The notes beneath the pieces are model-generated. The model did not search any database, was not told where the DNA came from, and was given only the letters and a program-made list of their open reading frames with translations. A DNA stretch of 64,000 nt from Periplaneta americana (Eukaryota > Arthropoda > Insecta > Blattodea > Blattidae), in contig NC_091120.1 of NCBI RefSeq assembly GCF_040183065.1, positions 71,636,708 to 71,700,707 of the forward strand. Reading direction: 5' to 3'. Both the position numbers and the translations under genes were made by a program. The first letter of the stretch is position 1; every line of letters starts with the position of its first letter. Positions 55,450 to 64,000 of this stretch are shown here, one piece after another.

Positions 55450-57415
55450 TATAGTACGTATGTAGCATCAATGTAATCGAATAAATGATAGGCCTTACTT
55501 ATCATTTATCATAATGTAAGCATTGCAATACGTAAATAATTTTCCAAAATCGTTCGCCTAAAGGATTTTCGAGGAGCTGACAGTAGATTTCAATCCGCTG
55601 GCGGACTTGTGCATTCGTCAATTATTATGAATCTTCTCGAGGTCGGTTACTAGCAGACAAACTTTCGCAATTGACAGAAAATAGTTTCTTGCGAAATTTC
55701 AAGTTCTGCTGGCAGTTCTAACGTGATTTATAATGATTATTTTTCTACTGCAGCTCAAACATTCCCATTACCAAAATCAAATGACAGTCACGACTAGTAT
55801 AGTACCAAAACTTCTGTAGCTTTGACCCAGAAAATCGAGCGCTAGTGCAGTACTTATCACGTACCAGCTGGAGCGTGGGATTTGTAGGAATTCCAACCTA
55901 TTTGGAACTGGAATACGATTCTCATGATTGCGTCAGTTACTGTGTTGTCACGTCTGATTGAAATCATCATTAAGGATGGTGAAAACTATGTTATGTCGAC
56001 CACTAATCGAGAGTAGGTGACAACACTGGAGACACCGGAGAGAAATTCAACAAGCTGATAAGGACGAGTTGGGACTTAACGGCTGGGTGAAAGGTCAGCC
56101 AGATGAGTCAGTCGATCTATAGTAGTGGTTCTCGTATCTTCATATCTGGTTGACCTTTCACCCAGCCACATGATGTCAGTCGATCTATAGTAGTGGTTCT
56201 CGTATCTTCCGCGCCGTCAGAAGTTTTGGTGCATCAGTAGTGTCGTCCATTACAGGCGCTATGTTCGGTTCAAGATTGTCGAGTATGGCGATGTTCGATA
56301 TTCGTCGATGTTTGCTCTGCAGAAGGAGGTCTGTCGTATTTGTTCCACCTTGATTCGCTGTCCTCCACTTCCACTTCTTCATGTTTTAACCGCTTAAGCC
56401 TTGGTTTTTCTGAAATGACGTATGCGACGTGCGAGGTTCGCCTCGCACAAATCCGGACAAATCCGCAGACCTCGCATCTCACAGTTATAGAAACCACTCA
56501 CTATCTTCCGTGTAGTCCGGATCCCGATAGAGTCTTGGATTTTCTCCATTGAGTTAATTATTCCGGCACGCACTATGATTCTGCTCTGTCTCTGATCGAA
56601 ATGAATACCAGGAGCATTTCTTTGCTGTTAAAGGCGGCAAGTACATACGATTGACATTCTTACTGTCATTAATGTCGACTGTTTGTACAGGTGTGAGTCT
56701 TAACCTTCCGCCACGCTCTGGGCCGACTTGGTCTGTTAATAGGGTTGGCTGTATCTTCATTTCCTCATGTTAAAATTTTCTTCGGCAGCTACTTTGACAC
56801 ATATTATACAATAGTGTGACAATTGACTAAAAATAGCCTTTCCGTTGCTGCTTATGCTTAGTGCATGACGTCATACCTTCACGCCCACTAACTGATAACA
56901 AGAAGCGTGACAGAGAGCCATTTTATACATTAAGATTAACCTTCAATACACTAACATAGTACGAATAGAATAATGTTATAGCTCGCGCAAGGAACGATTA
57001 CCGCAAAGCAATGATGGCGTTGCTGTCTGTTTTGACGTGTGTATGTAGGCACGTCGAGGGAGCGAGAGGTACGGGCCGATGGAAGTACTCTTTTTCAAGA
57101 AGATGAACAAAATGAGGACATCTCTGTGGAAATAAAGAACGTAGCAAGAGAAAAATTCGAAGCTAATTAAACGCGAAACATAATGTTTACGAATGAAATA
57201 ATAATACCGTGCGATACAAGACGCGTATTCATATGTAATGGAAACAACTAAACTTGTAATGTAACTGTCACAACGCAAGACTGATTCTCTTCCGACTGTA
57301 CTCTTTAATATCATTCAAGGTATCTCGTGACCTTTCCTGTCGCCCTCTCTTCCTTATCGCATTGTTTCATTCGCATTCCTTCCGTCGATATACCCTGCTT
57401 GCGAGATCTATATAA
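55450..57415. other. No recognised gene; local repeats at 56.1 kb
   Basis: At 56107-56140 and 56174-56207 a 34-base sequence starting GTCAGTCGATCTATAGTAGT occurs twice. CTGGGTGAAAGGTCA (56083) and its inverse TGACCTTTCACCCAG (56151) bracket the first copy. TGACGTCA occurs at about 56869. Open frames at 56185-56497 (minus) contain CEVCGFVRIC and a basic/acidic stretch but no motif I recognise. Confidence 0.45.
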
Positions 57416-57417
57416 TA

Positions 57418-58714
57418 CTGGGTTCAAAAAGTTCCCGGAATTTTACTACCATTTTTCGTATTAATATATAACAAGGGATATTATACATTTGTTTTGTTGG
57501 TAACATTCATGATGTCATTTCCTTTAAGTTTGTTGATAATGGCGATTATTGGTTTTGAGTTGTAGGCAATTGTTTATCATAGTGTTTTGTTTGTTCGTCG
57601 CATTTTGTAATTATGTCCACAGAGCAATGTACAAACATCAAGTTCTGTGTTTTGTTACACAAAACTCCTGCAGAGACATCAAGATTGTTGGAAGAAGCAT
57701 ATGGCGAAGCAGCAATGAAAAAAACTCAAGTGTATGCCTGGCATAAACGCTTTTCTGGTGGCCGCGATAGCATCAAAGATGACCGACCAACAACTGCAAC
57801 AAATGAAGCAATCGCTCAGCGTGTGCGTAATGTTGTGAGGGACGACCGACGTAAAACCATAAAAGAGATAGCAGCAGAGGTCGGAATATCAGTCGGAAGT
57901 GTACACAATGTTCTTCACAAGCATCTCAACATGCATTACGTGTCTCAGAAGTTAGTTCCGAAAATGTTGTCGGCAGAACAGAAAGAGACAAGAATGACTC
58001 TTGCTGGGGACATGATCAGTATGGCTGATGAAGATGGTGATTTCTTAAACAAAATTATTGCTGGTGATGAAACTTGGTGCTACTTGTACGACCCAGTCCC
58101 TAAACGATAGTCATCTGAGTGGAAATCGAAAACATCTCCTCGGAAGCAAAAATTTCCTAGGGACACTTCCAAAGGCAAAGTTATGTTGGAAGTTTTCTTC
58201 GACTCTCAGGGTCTCATCCACCATGAGTTCATTCCAGAAGGTCGTACTGTAACGAAATAATTGTACGTAGAAATCCTCCGTCGCCTCCGGGACGCAGTGA
58301 GAAGGAAACGTCCAGAAAAGTGGGTAGAAAACAACTGGTTCCTTATGCATGACAATGCACCTGCTCATCGCGCAATTATTGTAAAGAATTTTCTTGCCAG
58401 GCACAACATAACTGCTTTGGATCACCCACCATACTCTCCTGATCTCTCACCACCTGATTACTTTCTGTTTCCCCGTCTGAAAAGTCATCTGAAAGGACGG
58501 CGATTCAATGCTGAAGAGGTCATCGCAAACGCGACGAGAGCACTAAGACGGGTTTCACAAAATGGCTTCCAGGCCTGCTTCCAGGAACTCTACACGCGTT
58601 GGCAAAAGTGTGTTGTTGCGGAAGGCAACTATTTTGAAGGGAATGCTGTAGAATAGTGTTTAAGGTACGTTGTTTCTATGATACTAGCAAATTCCGGGAA
58701 CTTTTTGAACCTAG
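57418..58714 (+). mobile_element. Mariner element 2, 1297 bp
   Basis: TA at 57416-57417 and 58715-58716. Inverted ends of about 26 bases share GGTTCAAAAAGTTCCCGGAA with one mismatch near the tip. The transposase frame is intact in length. Confidence 0.96.
57613..58656 (+). pseudogene. Mariner transposase (D,D34D), two in-frame stops
   Basis: One frame from ATG 57613 to TAG 58654-58656, 347 codons, the usual mariner length. Stops interrupt it at 58108-58110 (TAG) and 58258-58260 (TAA). N-terminal HTH region: KFCVLLHKTPAETSRLLEEA, AWHKRFSGGRDSIKDD. Catalytic Asp codons: 58066 (GDETW), 58351 (HDNAPAH), 58456 (SPDLSPPDYFLF), the last two 35 codons apart. No frameshift. It differs clearly from mariner 1 (different ends and sequence). 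The absence of indels suggests fairly recent loss. Confidence 0.95.
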
Positions 58715-58970
58715 TATGTATAACACTATCTACAGTAAACCGTACTTCACAGGAGCAGACCCTTAAGCCTCGTTCACACTTTTCAAGCAACTTGAATTCA
58801 AGTTACTTGAATCGACGAACTTGAAATGTGTGAACTGTGTTTCAAGTTGAGTTCAATCAAGTGCAGTTTAATCCCTTTCTACTTTTTACTTGACTTGAAA
58901 GGGTACTTAACAGGTGATTGTTTTTTTTTTTGTACTGGGAAAGTAAAAATAATAGGAAAAAACAGTACCT

Positions 58971-59235
58971 AAGTCGAATAATGACCAAATATTTGAATTT
59001 CTGGAGTTGCATAAAACTCACGAAAACCTGTTGATTATAGAAACTGCAAAGTATCGTAACAGAAATGCAAAGAAAGCTGCCAAGGAAGAGCTCACTGCGG
59101 AATTGAACAGCAGAGATTTTAACGTGGACACAGATGAGGTACGAAAAAAAAAATTGAAACCATAAAACTGTAGATAGAGAAGAACTGAGGAAGATAGGAG
59201 AGATTAAGAAGTGTTGCTTGAAGGGATAGGCTATT
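58971..59235 (+). pseudogene. MADF/Myb-like DNA-binding protein fragment
   Basis: Frame at 58971-59165 reads KSNNDQIFEFLELHKTHENL, then KYRNRNAKKAAKEELTAELN and DTDEVRKKKLK; after a frameshift KTVDREELRKIGEIKK. This is the MADF layout (FLELYxxHxxLWxxxxxxYxNRxxRxxA…VKxKIxxLRxxYRxEL). PIF/Harbinger elements often encode such a second protein. No start codon or C-terminal BESS part is seen. Confidence 0.65.
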
Positions 59236-59571
59236 TATGGATCGAAACTGGCATGATCCAATGTGACTGACAGCTTTTTTGAGAACTTAATAGCTTCAAG
59301 GAAATCATTTTCAATTATGGTGAATTAGATCTGTTTATTTTATTACATTTACATTAAGAATTATTACATCTTCGGTTGAAGATTTCACTTCTTCTGTTTG
59401 TAATGGTCAATGGTCATGTATTTCTCTTATTATTCCAATTCCTAATTCATACTGAACGACGCGTCTTCCATTTCTTTAATATCTTTATCAGTTCCCTGGC
59501 AAGGAGACTTGGTACTACAGAAATTCCTATTTACACAGCTTCCATCGACTCCATTTTATCCTACTTGAAAA

Positions 59572-60610
59572 CAAAATTTAAATTTATTCTTATTTATTGT
59601 TAGTAAAATAACATGTACAAACATACAGTCTTAATTCTTCCCTGGAGGAGTAAAAACTCGTGCTCAGGGAGTTATCTAAACACATACTTAACACAAAAAA
59701 AAGATAATTATTTGACACAAAGTGGGTCAAGGGAAAAAAAAATGTAGGAATAAATTAACTATAAAAATAGAATTCCAATTTCAACAATTTAACTCATACA
59801 AATACATATACATATTAAATCAATATATACAGTATTCTTTAAAAATTAAATTCCTAGCACTATTTTTGAAATTTCTGATACTAAAATTTTCCAAATTTGG
59901 GTATTTCTCAATTATTTTATTATATAACCTTGGACCAAAATAGGTGCTATGGCTGAGAGCTGTGCTTGTGAAATACTTTGGTTCCTCTAGTCGTATAAAA
60001 TCGGATCTTTTAGTTCCAAATTTATGATGATACAATTCGAATTCACTGCGATTTTTATGTATGAAGTTTAATAAGGCAATATAATAAATTTGTTTAATTT
60101 TCAAAACATTAAAATCAATGAAAAAAAGCTCGGATGAGTAATCAATTTGTTTATTAAGGCATATTTTAATTATTCCTTTCTGAATAAGTATTAGTGGTGT
60201 GAGATTAGAATTACAAGCATTTCTCCCCATCCTAAAATTCCATCCTGGAGAATGGATTGAAATAAAGCTAAATAAATGAGACGTAAAATATTAACTGGTA
60301 AATATGACCGATGTATAACAAAGATATAAATTGTTTTACGTAATCTATTGCATAAATATGTAATATGTTTACTCCATCGTATGTGTTGGTCGATTGCAAT
60401 GCCTAAATACTTAACTTCTGAGGATTCGATTAATATGGGACATTCACAATTTTGAGAAGAACAATCAGAGTGGAGAATTTTGAGCCTAAAAGAAGATTGA
60501 TGAGATTTAAGACCACTGGACCTTAGTGAAAACGGAACAACAGTTGTTTTGGATGTGTTTAAGGAAAGAGCGTTTGAATCAAATCACTCTTTAATTACAT
60601 GTAATCCATT
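59572..60610 (-). pseudogene. LINE (jockey/CR1-like) ORF2 C-terminus and 3' UTR
   Basis: Minus strand from about 60610: EWFDSNALSLNTSKTTVVPF, then after breaks KYLGIAIDQHIRWSKHITYL, and the open frame 60230-59820 with QKGIIKICLNKQIDYSSEL, HKNRSEFELYHHKFGTKRSD and YFGPRLYNKIIEKYPNLEN. The 3' UTR ends with AATAAATAAGAATAAATT-like sequence at about 59575. Lies inside the Harbinger-like element. RT core missing. Confidence 0.8.
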
Positions 60611-60814
60611 ATTCGCGTAACTTGAATATGTCTAAACTGCAACTTGAATTCAGGATATTTGAAATCATGTGACTGGAATTCAAGTTATTTGAAAAGTGTG
60701 AACGAGGCTTTACTCTTCAAGAATTTCAAGAGAAATTATTCAATCCCCACTTCGGTATGACTGATAGGAGTACTTGGTTTCTGCCATTTTGAAATGTTTG
60801 TTACCGGGCTATAT

Positions 60815-61070
60815 TTATTTATTTTAGTTGGTTATTTAACGACGCTGTATCAATTCCTAGGTTATTTAGCGTCGATGAGATTGGTGATAGCGAGATGATA
60901 TTTGGCGAGATGAGGCCGAGGATTCGCCATAGATTACCTTGAATTCACGTTAGGGTTGGGGGAAAACCTCGAAAAAAACTAACTAGGTAATCAGCCCAAG
61001 CGGGGCTCGAACCCGTGCCCGAACGCAACTTCAGACAGTCAGGCAAGCGCCTTAACCGACTGAGCCACGC
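60815..61070 (-). mobile_element. tRNA-derived SINE with target duplication, minus strand
   Basis: CGGGCTATAT at 60805-60814 and 61071-61080; part of this overlaps the SINE head sequence, so the true duplication may be shorter. Minus strand: GCGTGGCTCAGTCGGTTAAG (A-box), GGGTTCGAGCCCCGC (B-box), body GTTTTTTTCGAGGTTTTCCC, end GACGCTAAATAACC and CAGCGTCGTTAAATAACC. Confidence 0.88.
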
Positions 61071-61154
61071 CGGGCTATATGTCAATTTCCCAAGAATAAC
61101 ATAAAATCACGCAAAAATATATAATTAAACTTTTTTCGTTGCACATTTTGATCT

Positions 61155-61538
61155 CATCATCATCATCATCATCCTTCACGAATTAGGCCTCTCTAGACCT
61201 GTTTCGGCCCCATCTAGCAGTCTTCTTAAAGGTCTTCCTGGTCGACGATGTCCTCTACGTTTATATTGCATCATAATTTTTGGGATTCTTGAATTTTCCA
61301 TTCTTCTTACATGATCTAGCCAATTGAATTTGTATCTGCTGATTTTTTCTTCTACTGACTCTACTTCTAATTGTTCTAAAATTTCTTCATTCCTTTTTCG
61401 GTCTAAAAGAGTATATCCTGCTGTCCTGAAAAATTTCATTTCCGTTGCTTTGATTCTGTTCATGTCTTTTTTCTTTAATGTCCAAATCTCGCTTCCGTAT
61501 AAAAGGGAGAGTAATGCTACTGTATTATATATTTTTAT
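61155..61538 (-). mobile_element. 5'-truncated LINE with 10-bp target duplication
   Basis: ATTTTGATCT at 61145-61154 and 61539-61548. Minus strand codes the LINE C-terminus: LLYGSEIWTLKKKDMNRIKA, AGYTLLDRKRNEEILEQL, RYKFNWLDHVRRMEN, GHRRPGRPLRRLLDG, stop at 61176. The 3' tail is (GAT)n. An RTE-like lineage by protein style; a clean example of 5' truncation on insertion. Uninterrupted except for one small deletion near 61420. Confidence 0.92.
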
Positions 61539-61548
61539 ATTTTGATCT

Positions 61549-61800
61549 TAATGACCATATTCTTATAGCAAAAGAAACACCGTTATGGTGTCAGATGTAC
61601 CTTTCAGAAGTAAAAATTAAAATAAAAAATTGTAATTTTATATCTAATGACTCAGAGTCAACCTATAATTTTATTGCCTTATGATAAATTCATTATCACA
61701 GCCACGAAGCTGTATTATATCGTATAGTTGAAACTGTACAACCACAGCAATAGGTATGCTATTTAGTCAGGACGCAAAGATCACATAATATTCTGTTCCA
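61549..61800. other. No gene seen
   Basis: AT-rich, no recognised feature. Confidence 0.4.
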
Positions 61801-61803
61801 AAT

Positions 61804-61854
<51 letters not shown>

Positions 61855-62170
61855 TTTTGCTAATAATTGTAACAAAAATATAATATATACAGAAAAACTT
61901 TATGACAAGATGGCTATAAATACAATTGGAGAACATGAGGTGGGCACCGGTAATTGAGAAGGAAGCAATCTTGTGTCTGCCTGCAGTCTGGATACCCGGG
62001 CTGCATAGGTTGCCCGCAGCGCATCTCGTCAGCTGGAGTTCATCAGCGTTTCTAGCCACGTACTCCGTGGCGCAAGGTCGTGCGAGACCTTCCAGGTGGA
62101 TGGAGGTCATCATATTGTATGCATTGAGTTCCGGGACAGGCGACATCACGCTTCTTTATATCAAGTCTCC
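61801..62170 (-). repeat. Probable LINE 3' end with (AAAT)n tail, minus strand
   Basis: An ATTT tract (61801-61857) is the tail on the minus strand. The adjoining 300 bases are GC-richer at 61930-62150, as in 3' parts of some LINE copies. No RT motif is seen, so the call is tentative. Confidence 0.4.
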
Positions 62171-62704
62171 ACATAAACAATCGAGTTTAATTAAGTAGGA
62201 ATGCTATGTTCAAATAACGTACTTTTAATTTGTGAATATAGTCGTTCAGAATCTGTCGTGATGTACGCAGAGCCACGGGTTCAAATCTCTCCTCGGATAT
62301 GAATATTTGTCCGTTGTCTTGTATTTTATATGGAGATTTGGCGTCGTGCTAAACACAAAAGAATGAATTCTAAGAAGCGTAAAATGCTGTAGACAGAGAA
62401 GAAAAGTAAAATAGAGAGATAAAAGAAAGGACGAAAAAAAGAGTAAAATAATATGAAAGAATTAAGAGAAAAAAAGAGAAAAAATTCATAAAGAAAATGA
62501 GCGAAGTACAATAAATAAAGGAGGAAAGGATAGGAAGTGATGAGAGAGAAAAAAATAGGACGAAATTAAGTAAAAAAGACCTTAAGTAACAAGATGAGTA
62601 GTCTAATCGAAAGATAAGTAATTAAAGAAACAAAAATAACAAAAGAAGAAAGTAAGAACAAATAATACGAAACGAAGGAATGATCAAAGAACTGGGACGA
62701 GAAA

Positions 62705-62754
<50 letters not shown>

Positions 62755-64000
62755 AGGAATAAAGAAACAAACTCTCTGTATGTAAACAAACTTCCTCTAA
62801 AATAGGGTTTGCCCTGAAGGATAAAGTATACCAAATATACAAGTATTAGTAAATACGTACTATTTTATGAAAATGTTTTCGTAAGAAATATAATAATTAC
62901 TAGTGGCTTGTGCAGCAAGTGCTGCAAACTAAGTTTTTTAGACGTTCAAATAAAAATTTTTCAGATTTATTTTCAAGGAAGAATACCAGATATTTTGAAA
63001 GTTATTTGCTTCCATAATAATGAAACATGCTCCCTCTGAATGATTTTTTGTATGCCAAATACTGTTTTTTGAACTTATCCACCTTCAGTTTGAGTTTCAA
63101 CGCGAAAACGCAAGTAACAATGTCAGGGCGATCAATGAGTTTTTCATGTGGAAATAAAGCAATTCAGCTATTTCAGGTCATTGTGAATTGTAAGTGGAAG
63201 TTAAAAAAAGTCAGATTTGCCATGCTTTCGAACAATAGACGTAGCATCTTGGTATAGCTGCTGCATGTAGAGCTTGAAATGTAAAGGGTAAAATCATTTT
63301 ATCCTGCTAAGAAATCTTCCAGAAATGATCGGGAGACTACAACATTTTGTAGGCCTTTTATTTTATCAGTGAGTAATACCTTTTGGTCTTTCCTTAGGAA
63401 CTGTAATTTTTGCGCTCTCTCGAGCCAATACTGAGAGAATGACGCATATAAATATATACACCACACCGCCATTAAGTATATGAAAAAGACTCAACCCCAC
63501 TTGATTAATAACTATAAAAATATTATTATCAAGTTTTGTAGTTTTATATATATATAATAGCCGCCACTCAGTAAATTATAGAAATGAAGATCTAATTTAA
63601 GATATTCTCTACATCTACTTACATAACACCGAAACGTTTCACTTTCATATCATCAGTATAGCATTAATATGTATAATTAATTAAAAATAGTCCCATCATG
63701 GCATTAACTATAATAATATTTCATTTCTAATGGTAATAATGTCATCAAACCACTTTAAGCTTAGTAGATTTTAATATTCAATACACAGCTGTACTAAGAA
63801 AATTACACACCGCAGAATCAGACCTGTAAATTATATTTAGTAAGTCTTGAAGTTTTTAATAACCAATTATTATATTTCTGTATCGATTTAATTCGGTAAT
63901 AAACCTAATTTAATTTATTTAACTGAATGGAATTTGAACTCTAAATATGCCAGCAATCCTGCAGGTCATGGTCTTCGTGTAATAGCCTATTGTTTATTGT
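62171..64000. other. No recognised gene; purine-rich tract and (AAAT)n
   Basis: 62380-62700 is A/G-rich on the plus strand. 62710-62753 is an (AAAT)n microsatellite. The open frame 63027-63257 (plus) has no motif I recognise. The rest is AT-rich sequence. Confidence 0.5.

Larger units (their letters stand above)
58766..60709. mobile_element. PIF/Harbinger-like element, 1.9 kb
   Basis: TTA at 58763-58765 and 60710-60712. The inverted ends begin AGCCTCGTTCACACTTTTCA, followed by repeats of ACTTGAATTCAAGT. The TTA duplication and a MADF-type protein fragment inside fit PIF/Harbinger. A LINE fragment makes up the right half, so the original element was shorter. No Harbinger transposase is seen. 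Confidence 0.82.

Overview
The window looks like an intergenic, repeat-dominated stretch of a large insect genome. The repeat families (tRNA-derived SINEs, several non-LTR retrotransposon lineages, mariner, hAT and Harbinger-like DNA transposons, abundant AAT/ATT microsatellites) resemble what I recall from cockroach scaffolds, Periplaneta in particular. That species guess rests on memory of repeat families, not on a search. I see no host housekeeping gene and no real tRNA or rRNA gene. Nearly every recognisable coding stretch belongs to a mobile element and nearly all are broken.

Layout. 1-2.1 kb: a tandem and inverted tRNA-SINE array, then a jockey/CR1-like LINE remnant. 2.6-7.1 kb: a MITE with an 8-bp target duplication, SINE remnants, one apparently intact two-exon gene of unknown function on the minus strand (4568-5311), and its unusual upstream region with 0.6-kb repeats and a ladder of TGACGTCA palindromes. 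7.4-13.9 kb: SINEs, a LINE split by a roughly 1.1-kb TA-targeting DNA transposon, decayed transposase, and a 760-bp foldback element. 14.97-18.77 kb: one 3.8-kb hAT element with a perfect 8-bp target duplication, carrying a foldback SINE and a MITE. 19.4-27.2 kb: two inverted copies of a 2-kb segment with hAT transposase remnants; each copy has a MITE that the other lacks. 27.2-33.3 kb: LINE fragments, a purine-rich tract, a pentanucleotide satellite and a large CAA/CTA microsatellite. 34.5-40 kb: a tyrosine-recombinase (Crypton-like) remnant, a second hAT (37190-38022), and a transposase remnant split by an inverted SINE dimer. 40.3-43.3 kb: a mariner nested in a larger terminal-inverted-repeat element. 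44-53.7 kb: MITE, LINE remnants, more foldback SINE structures, a LINE split by another copy of the TA-targeting transposon, and a 130-bp minisatellite. 54.4-61.5 kb: SINEs, an internally deleted transposon, a second mariner with only two in-frame stops, a Harbinger-like element with a MADF-type fragment and an embedded LINE, and a 5'-truncated LINE with target duplications.

The main unifying observation is that tRNA-like SINE units here repeatedly occur as foldbacks: a copy of the 3' tail lies in inverted orientation directly upstream of the tRNA-like part, or two units sit head to head. At two loci the whole foldback is bracketed by target-site duplications, so it moved as a unit. The second point is the small spliced gene at 4.6-5.3 kb, the only locus here that looks functional.
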